Shown: positions 47,976 to 59,411 of the stretch, in pieces
How the letters are laid out: each line of letters starts with the position of its first letter
Numbering within the stretch: position 1 is the first letter of the stretch
Source: Paraspadella gotoi
Lineage: Eukaryota; Chaetognatha
DNA: 64,000 bases
Reading direction: 5' to 3'
NCBI GenBank assembly: GCA_051294375.1
Contig: CM119271.1
Location: forward strand, 13,512,263-13,576,262
Notes under the pieces: model-generated
Seen by the model: the letters and a program-made list of their open reading frames with translations, nothing else
What the model was told of the DNA's origin: nothing
The model's database searches: none
Position numbers and translations under genes: made by a program

Positions 47976-48236
47976 GAAGTATGTTTCCAGTATAAGGTGA
48001 TAGACAGACGCGGGTCTATTACCCCTCTCCTTCTCATTCACCTCCTCTTCATCCTGCTTCCAGGGATTCGGGGCCGCGTTCACGAGATTCAGTTCACCTT
48101 TCTCTCTTCTCTTACTAGTTTCTCCCCTTTTTTTACCCTCATGATTTTGTCGCCGTATAGATTTTCCTGGCATCAATATATTATTTTCCCGCATTCTCGT
48201 GACATTACTTCCGGTTAGGATACCTTTTTAGAGTGG

Positions 48237-48297
48237 CGCCCAATGTGGGGCTCGAACCCACGACCCCAGGATTAAGAGTCCTGTGCTCTACCGACTG
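48237..48297 (-). pseudogene. 5'-truncated tRNA-Lys(CUU)-like sequence with an encoded CCA
   Basis: On the minus strand it reads cagtcggtagagcacaggac, anticodon loop ctcttaa (anticodon CTT, lysine), then variable loop, T-arm with ggttcgagccc and a 3' acceptor strand ending gggcg. The next bases are CCA, which nuclear tRNA genes do not encode. The first ~11 nt (5' acceptor strand and start of the D-arm) are replaced by tgatcaattttttac-like sequence, so the A box is incomplete and the acceptor stem cannot form. It is probably a retroposed fragment of mature tRNA. On the plus strand, tggcgcccaatgtggggc could also be the lysine primer-binding site of an LTR element, but the match runs far past the usual 18 nt. 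Confidence 0.75.
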
Positions 48298-48589
48298 TAA
48301 AAAATTGATCAATCACAAGAACACTGTTCTTTTTTTCTAATTAATTTGGAAAGATTGTTTTCCATCGTTGCCTTCGCCAGTAGCCACGGTCCTTACTTGA
48401 AAAGCACGTTTGACTCTTTACTGTCCAATTGTCCATGGTTTGATAATTGTTTTAACCTTGTTTACTTACCTCATTAAAGAAACCACTTAGACGAACTTAC
48501 CAAACTCTTCTCTCACGAACCCACTTTTTTTAATCAAACCCACGCGGCGCCTTTTCTGAACCTCACCCACGATTCCACGCGTGACTCGT

Positions 48590-48890
48590 TCTCGCTCCTC
48601 TCTCTCTCTCTTCTCTTCTCTCTCTACTCGTCTCTCTCTCTCTCTCACTCTCTCTCTCCTCTCTCTCTCTTCTCTTATCTTTCTCTCTCTCTCTCCCTCT
48701 CCCAACCCACGCGTTTTGCCCCCGACTGGCATATTTCGGGTCTGGCGCATTTCAGCCATGCACGTTTCATTGAACAGACCTCCCACTCTCTCTCTCTCTC
48801 TCTCTCTCATCATCTCTCGACTCGTCTCTTCTCTGCTCCTCCTTCTCCGTTCTCTCTCGTCTCTCTCTCTCTCTCTCTCTCTCTTTCTCC
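48590..48890. repeat. CT microsatellites
   Basis: CT-rich runs at about 48596-48706 and 48787-48892 surround ~80 bp of mixed sequence with accgcgt-like words. Open frames are Leu/Ser or Arg/Glu repeats. Confidence 0.85.
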
Positions 48891-49519
48891 AGGGAAAAGG
48901 AAAGAGATTTTCTTGGATTCTTGATGGAAAACGAGCGTACGCAGTATTTAAAATAAATAAATTTTTTTTTATATAGAATGACGGAAAAATTAGATGAATA
49001 GTTTCCTTGTTGTTAAATATTTAACATTTCGAGACTTTAGATCCTTATCACGTTCATAAACATTCTCATTTAATTAATATTGTATCATAATAAGTGTATT
49101 ATTACAACTCTTCTTCAAAATAACGCTTTTTCGTAACATTTAAAATAATCATTAGGCCTAAACTTAAGCCTAATGGGTTTTCAGGGAAAATAAAATTTTC
49201 AGTGACTTTTTAGTCAAACAAAACTCCCTCTCTTCGTCTTTACTTTTTCTTGTTTTTTCTGCTTCTCTCATCTCTCTCTCCNNNNNNNNNNNNNNNNNNN
49301 NNNNNNACGGGGATTCCAGACGTCGGAGCGAAGCGAAAAAAGCCAGTGACGAACCAAGAAACCAAGAAAAAAAATAGTAGCCAAAACAAATCGAATCGGA
49401 AGGTATAAATCTAGTTTAAAAACAACAGATAAAGGACCTTAAAAACCAACCAACAAGCTCTTGCAACTGAAAAACCAATTAACCGAACGTAACGAAATAC
49501 TATTACTAGCGAAACAAAT

Positions 49520-50011
49520 ATGAATGGAACCATTGGGAAATTTTTTATAAAAATTATTACCGATTATATAAACGAGGATCGGAAAATACGAAAGGGAAAA
49601 AAAGGAGAAGGGAAAGAGGAACATAATGAGAAACGAAAGAATCTCACGAGAGGAGAGCAAAACGACAACAAACAAAACCGACGGCGAAGACGAGACCGAA
49701 GGACCGGCGAACTTATGATTGACGGATCACACGAAACCAATAAACGGAGCGAACCGGTTGACGATCCGACACGTTTGGCGAATCCGGTAGGTTCTAGAGG
49801 GGGCGTCGACGGGCGTTGCCCAGGTCGACACTCGCGCCCTCAGCGAACCGCGAGAAAGGAGCTGCCAAAAGGAACGAAGCTGATACGAAGAGAAATTAAA
49901 GAACAAACCGACTTTCGGGATTTACGTTTTCCGGTGTCTTTGTACGAAATGTCAATTTTTTTTTTTTTTTGGAGAGGGAAATGGACTTTTGAGATCGCAG
50001 GTTCGATTTGA
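49520..50011 (+). CDS. Open frame of 163 codons, unrecognised, low support
   Basis: ATG at 49520 (MNGTIGKFFIKIITDY) leads into a Lys/Arg/Asn-rich stretch, then SEPVDDPTRLANPVGSRGG and RREIKEQTDFRDLRFPVSL. A poly-T then gives a Phe run. The middle part is GC-richer than its surroundings and is not a simple repeat. No motif, domain or clean splice site is recognisable. It may include part of an exon or be chance. Confidence 0.25.
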   Translation: MNGTIGKFFIKIITDYINEDRKIRKGKKGEGKEEHNEKRKNLTRGEQNDNKQNRRRRRDRRTGELMIDGSHETNKRSEPVDDPTRLANPVGSRGGVDGRCPGRHSRPQRTARKELPKGTKLIRREIKEQTDFRDLRFPVSLYEMSIFFFFWRGKWTFEIAGSI

Positions 50012-50333
50012 CGGACTTTGTTCCAGATTTGAAGAAGTGACGTTCGTTGGTGAAAAGATGAGTAAGAGGTTCATTTTACGCCTCAATTCTTTTTTTTTTT
50101 GTTCTGATCAAATGAATTTTCTTTTTTCTGTTTTGATTGAGTCACCCGGAATATCGGAAGTAAGGGATTCACGAGGGCAAGGAAATCGAAAAGAGGAACT
50201 AAATAATCGATTGTTTGAAAGGAAAAAAAAAACAGCTAGTTGAATATTTAGCAGAAGGAAAAGTTGAATTGGAGGCCTCTGAGCGAAGAAGGAACAGGAA
50301 CGCAGTGGGAAAGTAGAACGTTCTCTTTTCTCT

Positions 50334-50335
<2 letters not shown>

Positions 50336-50378
<43 letters not shown>

Positions 50379-50395
50379 CTACTCTCTCTCTTGCG

Positions 50396-50439
<44 letters not shown>

Positions 50440-50440
50440 T
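50336..50440. repeat. CT microsatellite
   Basis: Two CT arrays separated by ctactctctctcttgcgtc-like sequence, just upstream of a candidate exon. Confidence 0.9.
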
Positions 50441-50507
50441 TTCAACCTCACTTCTCTTTCCCCCCCCCCTCTCGGGTCTCACAAACTTTTTTGGCTTGTC
50501 AAAGTAG

Positions 50508-50753
50508 GCAGTCTGTTTCGGCGGATTCAGAATGTATTTCAAATGTAATCCTTTTACTCCTCCTTTGATTTACATTCTCCCTAAATTACGTCACATGGAA
50601 TCAGGACAGCCCGATGAGTTAGTCGTATGCGAAAATCGCATTAGGGCTACGATTTACTTGAGAGCGAAACAGTTGTTTGTCACGGTTGGAGCGAAAACCG
50701 CGTCCCCGGAAACCAAATATTGGCACGAGAGAATGATCGAAGCCAATTAACTT
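50508..50753 (+). CDS. Candidate terminal exon, unrecognised protein
   Basis: A frame opens directly after a TAG at 50505 that is also a plausible splice acceptor (ttttttggcttgtcaaagtag). It runs 81 codons to TAA at 50751. The translation has normal composition: AVCFGGFRMYFKCNPF, LPKLRHMESGQPDELVV, ENRIRATIYLRAKQLFVTVG and KYWHERMIEAN at the end. An aataaa sits at about 50853, ~100 bp past the stop, as expected for a 3' exon. No family is recognised. An internal ATG at 50532 would give 72 codons if it were single-exon. Confidence 0.4.
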
Positions 50754-51553
50754 TTATTTCCTTTTCGATATGGGGAGGGGGGGAGAGAGAAGGATAATTT
50801 AATTTATAGCACTAACACAATATTAATATCCATCGTTTATATTTTTCGCAAATAAAACCGAAAGTTATAATAGCGGAATTTTTCTCGTATGTATATTTTT
50901 TTCCGGAGTTTCTTTTTTTTTTTCTTCTTTTTCCTTTCTTTTTTTAGTCAACCAAAAAAAAAATAAGTGGATATGATTCTTGGTTGTCGTCTCTTCCAGA
51001 TCGCTAATGTCGTGACGCGAGAATTCGGCGATAAAACACCAATTAATTGAGAAAGAGAAAAAATCCAACTTGTTATGCAGATCTGATACGAAAAAAAGAG
51101 TGTTGGAGCGAGTGGGAGTGAAAAGGCGACGGGAGCGGAAAAGTGAGAAAGATCAGGATCAGACAGCGGTCATACCTTAGGGAAAGTGTTATTTCATACA
51201 GAAAGGTACGGGCGTTCCAGCCCGGCTTTGGGTTACGTTTTAATAATAACTTGTAAGGACAACTTGACCTTGCTGAGCCCCGACAATTAACGGACCGAAA
51301 AATCGAAAATATTTCCATTGGACGGACGGGAGATTTTCGCTTTTCACGTTTAACACCAATCTGAAGAATCTCCATTCAAGAACTCCAGCAAAACCCCATC
51401 CAACCACCCTCGCGGAAAACCACGGAGGGATCAAAAAAAGCAGGATCGATATTTTTCTTTCTCGAATATTCGGGCTCACGTTTTATTTCGCGGCCTCAGA
51501 GTCGGAAGTTTTTTTTCCCCTTTTTTTAAAAATATTATTTTACCTCTTCGAGA

Positions 51554-51763
51554 ATGAAAGAATTGTGTTTGCAGGCTCTCGTTTTCATCCTGTTTGCTTT
51601 TTTTGTCGGGAAATTTCTGCGAAATGGGCAAATTACTCAAAAGGAGGCTCGGATTCCTTCACGCAAACCCACGCCGTCCCAGTCAGGTTCTGCTTTTGCT
51701 TTAATTCGATCGGTGCGGAGGAGATTTAAAAAAAAAAAAAAAAAGGAGCGGGAAAGACGATGA
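51554..51763 (+). CDS. Short open frame with signal-like N-terminus, low support
   Basis: ATG at 51554 gives MKELCLQALVFILFAFFVGK, resembling a signal peptide or membrane anchor. QKEARIPSRKPTPSQSGSAF and a Lys/Arg tail from a poly-A run follow. Alternatively tttgcag at about 51570 and cagtcaggt at about 51678 could bound an exon. No homologue is recognised. Confidence 0.2.
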   Translation: MKELCLQALVFILFAFFVGKFLRNGQITQKEARIPSRKPTPSQSGSAFALIRSVRRRFKKKKKKERERR

Positions 51764-53149
51764 AATTTATCATCCGGCCAAAAAGGTGAAAACTTTTAGT
51801 GTGTGACATAGACATTGATTAAGAGAAAAAAAAAAATATTCACGAGGATCAGAAATCAGAAATTTTTTGTGTTTTAGCTTAGTAGTAGTTCTTGCTTTAA
51901 GAGACACCAAACATCAAAAAGGGAAATCTTTAGTCTGATTGCCGCTGTGTTTAATTGTAAACGTATTGTAGTATTGTCGTGTACGAAGACGTGTTGGGGC
52001 TGTGTCACCGTTCGCTGGTGGAGTTCAACACTTAGAGGAAGTTGTGAAGGAGAACGAAAATTTTGGCAGTCGAAAACGAACGACTTGACGATGGCAAGAA
52101 TTATTTAGGAAAATAATCAAAAATAAATCAATATAAATAAGCCCTTGAACGCAGAAAAATTTTATCTTATGTATATATATGTATTGATTTATACTATTTT
52201 TTGGCGTTTTGCATAGTAAGTCAATAAAAAAGAATGAGTACAAGGAAAAGAGAGAGAAAAAAAAATCGTAAAAAAGAAAAAATTGGAGCGAAAATTCGTG
52301 GAATCTCGAAAAACCCGGAAGGGTGGAATGAAGTGAAAGGAATCGGGAAGGGGGCGGCTTCGGAAGGCTTTTCAGAGGCAAAGTAGGACCCTCACCTCAG
52401 CTCCTTTTCTTCTTCCACTTTCGTCGGTCTGACAGACCAAAGGGAACGCCGAAAAACCGCTTGGAGTCGAGAAAAGAAGAAGAAGAAAAACAAGGAAATA
52501 AAGAAAAAGGAATCGATTTTCTGTGTTATATATGATATATGAATTCAGAGGGTAAAAGAGAGAAACAAAGGAACGTATAGTATCACAAGTAATTGCGCCA
52601 GACATTAGTTTTAAAATATTTATTACTTTCTTTAATCCTTTTATTTCCGTGTAAAAGATTTACGACCCCGCTCGATGCAATGCGGTGAATCAAATCTTTT
52701 ATTTCTTATGCATAAGTTATATAAATTCATTTATAAAAACAAAGAGGGAGCAGGCTGCTAGTTAGTCGCTTAAGATTTTGAAGGTGGTTTTTTGCCTGTT
52801 CTTTAACAACACATGAGCAATGATCTGTAGGTTAAAGTTATAATCCTTTTTAACGTAAGGTGGAACGCCCGAGGCGAGAACCGACAGAACCGACCGAAAA
52901 GTGGAACTGAAAAAAAAAAGAAATGGCGCGGACGAGGACGGACGACGACGTTAATTTTTTGTTTCTGGTCTTTTGAGAGTTCCACTCGAGTTGGTTTTCG
53001 ATAAAAAAATATCGAAGGACTCGAAAGAGTTTTACTTTTTCAATTTTGAAGCACCGATAAAGATTGCTTTTTTTTTTTAAGGGTTTTCTAAATATTTGAA
53101 TCATAATATTCCCACATTATTCTTCTTGAAAATCTCCAACTTAAATCTT

Positions 53150-53393
53150 GGTCGATGACGTGATTATTTTCGTTTTTCCAACGAAATGGGGCGAATTGGG
53201 GCGTGTCTTCCCCGGGCGACTTTCCCCGGGCGTGAGAACGCGTCATCGACGACTACGATCGTGTCCGAGATGCGAGTGACGCGTTTTCCGACCCTTGAAC
53301 AACGGGAGGTCTCCGCAAAAAATTGATCGTTTACGACGTTGACGTAATCATGTGGATCAGAGAGTATACTCCGAACCGGTCTTAACGACGACG
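53150..53393 (+). promoter_or_regulatory. CpG-dense, promoter-like stretch
   Basis: CpG-rich sequence in AT-rich surroundings, with tgacgtga at about 53157, a doubled ccccgggcg (53208 and 53224) and tgacgtaa at about 53340. The first and last resemble CRE/ATF sites. It ends at an ATG in a favourable context (acgATGG) at 53394. No TATA box is obvious. Confidence 0.35.
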
Positions 53394-53716
53394 ATGGCGG
53401 ACGTCGATGACGACCACGCGACGTATACTCAAATCGATGGTCCGCTAGTCATTTGGATACGACAATTGGTGCGAATAATGATGCGAGGGAAAATTAGTTT
53501 TGTTTTTTTTTTTTTTTTTTGTATTATATTTTAGGAAGATCAGCAGAACTGTCAGAGAAAGGTTTAACGAATATTATGGAGAGCAGTGAATGCAAGGGGA
53601 AAAGGAGTTTACGGAAGTTTTCGACGCCCACCGCGAACGAGCGATTGACTGCCGACGATAAGGAGGCGGTGATGATTACGATTGATGTTTTTTTTTTTTG
53701 TGCAAATTGGCGATGA
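53394..53716 (+). CDS. Candidate first exon(s), unrecognised
   Basis: ATG at 53394 gives MADVDDDHATYTQIDGPLVI and IRQLVRIMMRGK before a T-run. After a polypyrimidine/AG acceptor-like site (ttttag, ending 53534) a second frame reads RSAELSEKGLTNIMESSEC, RKFSTPTANERLTADDKEA and VMITIDV, then meets another T-run. The two frames do not join simply: a donor at 53469 (gtgcga) leads to a stop after ten codons, and the alternative intron would be only ~38 bp. Homopolymer errors may have broken a real frame. No family recognised. Confidence 0.3.
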
Positions 53717-54654
53717 TTATATTAGCCAATAAGGAAGTAATGACCGATTTGCAATTATATTACTGCAGAAATAACGATGAAATTTACGTAGTAGAAATGG
53801 ATGAATGAGGAAGTTAGTAAAACGTATGATTTACCCGTTATTTTTAGAGATGGATCAAAAAATTTCTAATGTCGGAGCGGGTTGTGTACGGAGGCGCGAA
53901 TGCTTTTAAACCGATGCTTGACCAGTTAAATTGAGATGTTAGTGGTTAACTGTGTTATAGAATTTCAATGGATAAAGACGTTTCATATTTAGACGCGTTA
54001 CAAGCAAAACCTGATAATTGATTTTTAAATATTATTTCCGACGACGACGATTCAAATTTAAAAAAAAACGGGACGAACGACCGAAGCGCAAAGGGAAGAT
54101 GACTAAGATTTATTGGACTGGAAACACTCCGGCTCTGATTTGACAGGTTTTATTGACGGCGAAGACATGCAAGCAAAGACCAGCGAGGACTGAACCACGA
54201 CGAGAACGAAACGACGGACGAGCCGGGACGACGACGCGGAAAGAGAAAGGCCGGGGAATTTTGCGACCAAGGAAGTCTCGAACGAAAGTTAGAAACGAAC
54301 AGGAAATCGGGATTTTTAAAAAAATCGGATGAAGAAGGACGGTGACTGTGCGACGGAGGATGACAGAGCGATTGGAGGAAGAGACGAAGACAGACAGAAA
54401 GAGCCTAACGATAGACGAAACGACAAAGGAAAAAGAAAGAGGAACAGAAAGGCGCAGCACCAGGAAAGAAAAACGTGACGGGAACGACACTGACGAAGCA
54501 GAAGGTAAACACCCCAGAGGGTCGACGTCGACGCATTGACGAGCAGTGCGAACGTGCCGTCGTTGAAGGTCTCGATTGGCACCGAAAATGATAAGAACTC
54601 ACACGAAACCTGTACCCGACCATGATGTCGAAAACCGGTCAGAAACACACACGT

Positions 54655-55050
54655 AAAATGAAGATGAGAGAGAGAGAACAAAAGAAAATAAGAAGAAAAG
54701 AGAGAAAAAGACAAAAAGAGAAGAGACGAGAGAAAGAGAAACGTGGGAGAGAGAGTGTTAGAAGGAGGGAGAGAAAGATACGTAGAAAGAGAATTATGAC
54801 AAAGAGATCGGAGATAGGAAATGTCTTCTGTATCTCCCTTTGACAGCCCAAAGGAGAAATGGACCCTTTTTGAAAACCTCGACTGCTTCCAGTAATTTAA
54901 ACGAATAAAAGAAGAGACAAAAATACATCGAGATTATCAAATATATTGCATAAATGCCCTGGAAGCAATGGATAAAGGGAGCAATATGGTTATGTGTATA
55001 TCTGTAAGAGAAGAAGAAACCCGGTACACTACTATCTTACTAACATCAGA
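54655..55050 (+). repeat. Interspersed repeat related to 58200-58490
   Basis: Shared order: GA-rich DNA, gacaaagagatcg, cctttgacagcccaaagg, atttaaacgaataaaa, agcaatatggttat and actatcttac. The same blocks occur at 58290-58470 and inverted at 60540-60720. Open frames in it are GA-driven. Confidence 0.65.
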
Positions 55051-55211
55051 AAGACATGAATATGAGAGAGAGATCACCATGGAGGAGAAGAGAAAGAGAG
55101 ACCCGACGATTTACTCGGCCACTATACTTCACTTTTATTATATTAATTATAGCAAAAAAATGGCTCAGATTCGCAGAGGCGATGAATGTCACTGTTTAAA
55201 CAGATATTAAT

Positions 55212-55553
55212 TTGTCGTTTTCGTGTGTCAAAGGTCGTATTAAAGCTAACTTATACGCATTAAACAGAAAATCGTGCAAACGGTGCTCCTCTTCGAGCGG
55301 CCCGTGCGCTCGTCCGTCCACGTCGTCCATTGCCGAACCCTCACCTTTTGTTCTTTTGTTTTTTCTTTTCATTATCCTTTTTATTTTCTTTTTTTCCGTG
55401 GTAATTTTTTCTTCCCAGTCGAAATTTTATTCCGCCTCCGGGCAACCTGTCGAACTCCGGGCATACGCCCCCCCACGTATCTTCCGGAAGACGAACCAAA
55501 GAAAAAAATTAAACACCAAGGCCCACATTGAATCTAATATTCCGATCTTGTGA
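55212..55553 (+). CDS. Open frame with hydrophobic segment, no ATG, low support
   Basis: The frame from 55212 (no in-frame ATG near its start) reads SCVKGRIKANLYALNRKSC, a Ser-rich stretch, a ~25-residue hydrophobic run that is pyrimidine-driven, then GQPVELRAYAPPRIFRKTN. It may contain an exon but no motif is recognised. Confidence 0.2.
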   Translation: MSFSCVKGRIKANLYALNRKSCKRCSSSSGPCARPSTSSIAEPSPFVLLFFLFIILFIFFFSVVIFSSQSKFYSASGQPVELRAYAPPRIFRKTNQRKKLNTKAHIESNIPIL

Positions 55554-55589
55554 CAGAAGTTATGGTTGAGAAGTATTTATTCACTAATT

Positions 55590-55953
55590 TTATCTACGTG
55601 CAATTAAATCTCACGAAAGTAAATGGTGGTTAGGTTTCTCTCCCGAAATTTTTAGACTTCACGAAACACCTTTCCCAAATAGTGACCTTATATCCATTGT
55701 GGGCATCATTAATCTCTACGAAGTTTATTCCATCTCGTATTCACCCCACACCCCCCAGATGTCGAAGTTGTATCTTCTGGAAAATGTGACATACCCGCCG
55801 AGCGATAAGCAACACAACCCGAAAGAAGATAAAATGATACAACCGATGACTATTCCTGCCTGTTTCCCTGCTTCGGATACGGGATGGAGTTTTATTTTAT
55901 TTCCTTATAGTTATATTCTGACCATTTTCACTTCATACACTCTCTCGGAGTGA
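55590..55953 (+). CDS. Open frame of ~120 codons with normal composition, unrecognised
   Basis: From the stop at about 55587 the frame is open to TGA at 55951. The translation includes SHESKWWLGFSPEIFRLHET, PFPNSDLISIVGIINLYEVY, SKLYLLENVTYPPSDKQHN and FPASDTGWSFILFPYSYI. The only clear ATGs are internal (near 55755 and later), so if real it is an exon. No splice signals were confirmed and I recognise no domain. Confidence 0.35.
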
Positions 55954-57237
55954 ATAAATTTTTGTTAATTTCCATAAAATCGGTCCGACGAGTCGATCCC
56001 TTCTTCGCGTATACTTTTTCTGCCGACCTCCCAAAAAATTATCTTAAGACTTCTCTTCCCCTCTTTAGGGTGTTCCGAGGCCCGTGTGTATCCTTCCCGT
56101 GCCGGCCCGTCTGTTTTTTCTCTCCTTTTTAAAACCCGCGTTGTCTCTCTGACTTCGTTGATCTCCTATTCATTACAGATCGTTATCACTATCAAACAGA
56201 AATGATGACGAAATCTTCAACTCGTCTTTTAAAAACTACTTTACTTTTAATTCAGCAATCTTCATCAATTTCCCACGGCGCCCCGCCCGCCCTCGCTGAT
56301 TAAAAAACAATGGACAGAACGTGCTTTGAATTCAAGCTGGTTTTTTTTTTTCGAGATCCGGCTAAACTTCTCTCTTTTTTTTTTTTTAAAACTAATCTCT
56401 TTTACTTTTGAATTTGGTGGTTTGGTTTTGAACCGTTTGTCGTTTCTTCGCCGTCCTGGTTTAGGTTGTAATTTGCGGTGTCTCTTTTCTCTCTTATACT
56501 CTCTCTTCCCCCTCTCCATCATCCTCCTCTTTCATCTCTTCTCTTGCTGTCTCTCTCTACTCTCTCATCTAACTCTCATACTTCTACTCCTCTTTATTCT
56601 TCTCTTCGTGCTCTCTCTCTCTGGCTTACCTCCTCACTCTCCTCTATCTCTTGTTTATTTTCCACTCCCGTCGTCTAATCCTTTATTCTTGTTTTTTTCT
56701 CTACATTTTTTTTAAAAAATGTTATTTTTCCTCGGTTACGTATTTTCTCTCTCGGTCGATCGAGTTCAACATTTTTTTAAATTAATCTCCAGTGAACCTG
56801 CCGAACAACCAGGAGGAAAAATTAAATATTATCTTTTCAATCTCCTTTCTCCATTTAAACCTTTTATTTAATCTTGACAAACTGTTTTTATTTGGGTTTC
56901 GAAGACTGCACGCTTCACCAAAAACAACCTTGCCTGCTATCCTAGACGAAGAATGCGGCCCCCCATAAAAAAACTAATTAAAAGAAGAGACAAATGATAA
57001 TTTAAATGTCACACCAGATCGCCGAGTCAGCAAAACGCACGTATAAATCTAAATGTTACCATGTTAATAGGCCCCTGTGTTAGAAAATTCTCGAGGTGTC
57101 GATTTTTTTCTAGTCTAGATAAAGAGATAAACAAAAAAAATAACACAATAGACCTGTCAGTAGGGAAAAGTAAATTGGCCACTCATGATATCAACATTAG
57201 ACAAAAAAATGAGTCAGATCAATTAGTATGTCATTAA
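55954..57237. other. Mixed sequence without a supported gene
   Basis: Includes a pyrimidine-rich part (56480-56700) whose frames are Leu/Ser-rich. No RNA gene or repeat array is seen. Shorter frames such as 55950-56132 and 56265-56522 have no recognisable motif. Confidence 0.45.
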
Positions 57238-57680
57238 TTAGACTGTATCATGTTGATAATTTGTCCATACCATCGTAACTGAGTCGATATTTAGGTCAGT
57301 TTTCCGAATATGCGGCCACCCGGTTAATCGATAATAAAAGCAAGATAAGAATAACAAACATGTCCAGATGAAGAGGCAAATCCGCGAATTAATCCCTTCA
57401 ACCACACTACGCCAGAGAACAAACCAAAAAAACAAACCTTCCGGGACTCGGAAATCTGCAATCCTAAACCATTTCTTGTTAATTTTCCAAAACTTATTTC
57501 AACTGGGCAAATATCTTTATTCGTGACTCCAAGGCCGAACTCACAGCTGCTTGCGTTCGGGACGAAACACATAATTAAACAAATCCCAGTAAAATAATGT
57601 AATTGTTTGACTGCCGCCAACGCCCGAAACACCTGATCGGCATCAATTGGAACCTTTTGTATCATTAACAAGCAAGTCAC
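57238..57680 (-). CDS. Open frames on the minus strand, unrecognised, low support
   Basis: A 118-codon frame (57324-57680) begins with GTG, with the first ATG six codons in. It reads MIQKVPIDADQVFRALAAVK, CFVPNASSCEFGLGV and ISFGKLTRNGLGLQISESR. A second frame (57238-57435) overlaps its end. The composition is ordinary, not repeat-driven. No motif or splice context was confirmed. Confidence 0.2.
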
Positions 57681-58179
57681 GCGACGCTCTCTAGATTGGC
57701 GTTGAATGCCGACTAATTTGCCTCCACAACCTAGTATATATTACTGCGCGAAAATTTAATGGGTCGAAAAGAAGAAGAAATAACTAACGAATTATTTTAT
57801 TATTCATATGATGTAAATCCTCCTCTTCGATATATGCCTTTTTTTTTTCATGAAATGATGGCTCAAGAGGTAATAAAATGTTCTGGTGGGCACAATAATA
57901 CAGAAAATTCAACCGCCGAAATGGCATCAAAAGAGAGAAAAAAGCGTGGAGAATGAGATTTGTGGGGCAAATTATAATATGACAGGGGGAAAAAGAGGGG
58001 TATAGAAAGAAGAAGAGAGATCTCGTAGATTTAGATCTAGGACGTCTTCACATTCTCACTCCTGAATCGAATTTCACAGGCTTTTTTCTCTCTTCGGTTG
58101 AATACTATATTGTACGCTATTCCTCTCTCTTCTCTAGTTTGTAGTCTCTCGTATGGTTTTTTTTAAGTGTAGAACCTCA

Positions 58180-59355
58180 AGAGAGAGAGAGAGAGAGCAG
58201 AGAGAGAGAAAAATAAAAAGAAAGATTAAAGAGAGAAAAGAGATAGAGAAAGCGTGAGATAGAGAGAGAGAGAGAGAGAGATTATGACAAATCGATAGAA
58301 TTGTCGTTTTCTTGTTCTCCTTTGACGCCAAAGGGGAAATGACTTTGACTCGATTCTGCTTCAGATTTAAACGAATAAAAAAAAATTACGATCGAGATAT
58401 CAATATTTATTTTTATCCCTGAACATAAAGTAGCAATATGTTTATTTCTTAAACGTTTACTTACTATCTTACTTACTATCAAAACATTTTAATTTATTTC
58501 AACATTGACGGTGCACAAAGTAGCGCTAAAAAGTCACGTATTTTGGTAAGTCGCTTTCGACATTATTCTGAGAATTCGCTATTTTCCGTTTTAAACATTT
58601 AAATTAATGCTACCCAATGAACCGCAGCTTTTTGAAAGCTTAATACCGACAAACAAATTTTTTCGAAAGTATTTAGATAAATGATAAACTATGACTATTT
58701 CTCATCTAGGTTGATAAACGAAGCGAGGGATTATTCCTTGAATAATCTTCCTTTTAGTTGCGCCGCGAGTACTCGCAACTCTATAACTCACTTTTAGGTC
58801 GGTCGGTCGGTCTATCCCACTTATGTTAAAATTATGTATCATTTCCCTATGGTTACTTGCTCATTTATTCAGACAGGAAAAAACCTCAAATTTAGGGGAC
58901 TGCTAGCGCCGCCTTCAGGAAATCCTAAAACTATAAAGAACACAACGTGTAATTCCTATGCCGTGTGTGTATTATAAATACATGGGCTAAGAAAGTAATT
59001 GTACTCATGTAGTCATATCACATCATGTTATGTCATGCCATATTATGTCACGAAAAACACATGTGATAAGGCAATCACTGAGGCGCAACACATTTGAATT
59101 ACCATTCTTGTTTTATCAACTATCAACTGCAATATCGTTGTGGTTAACATAAGTTAACAAATTCAATTAATGTATTGTACTGCACGATATTTGAACTTTT
59201 TGTATCATACAGCAACTTTATACTATTTGTCCTCCAACTTAAGTATATTTACTGCGCGGATTTATGTCGAAAAATAATTCATTAATCTCTTCTCTTTTTT
59301 ATGCAAGTATAATTTTTTGTTTGCCAATAAAAAATGGGCATCAACGTGAATGAAT
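58180..59355 (+). repeat. Left arm of the 2.7-kb inverted duplication
   Basis: Order: GA array with aaaataaaaagaaagatt, gattatgacaaatcgat, tttgacgccaaaggggaaat, agtagcgctaaaaa, a dyad gcgagtactcgc, a GTCGGTC core, and the dispersed-element body 58790-59115. It ends with attgtactgcacgatatttg and tgcaagtataatttttt beside the centre. The reverse order is found at 59410-60870. Confidence 0.85.
58745..59115 (+). repeat. Dispersed GTCGGTC-core element, full-length copy
   Basis: The dyad cgagtactcg is followed by caactctataactcac, a GTCGGTCGGTCGG core, cccacttatgtt, aaaaaacctcaaat, gccgccttcaggaaatccta, atacatgggctaagaaag and ggcgcaacacattt-like bases. It matches 10838-11185 block by block and its own mirror at 59700-60080. 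Confidence 0.7.
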
Positions 59356-59373
59356 TGTGCAAATATATATGCG

Positions 59374-59409
<36 letters not shown>
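59356..59409. repeat. Centre of the 2.7-kb inverted duplication with GA array
   Basis: Between ggcatcaacgtgaatgaa and its inverted partner lies tgtgcaaatatatatgcg plus a (GA)n run of about 32 bases. The spacer is ~50 bp. Confidence 0.85.

Positions 59410-59411
<2 letters not shown>

Noticed and set aside
54110-54714. Minus-strand frames of 126 and 132 codons
   Set aside because: Phe/Ser/Arg/Leu-rich from a purine-rich plus strand; no motif, and they overlap each other in different frames.
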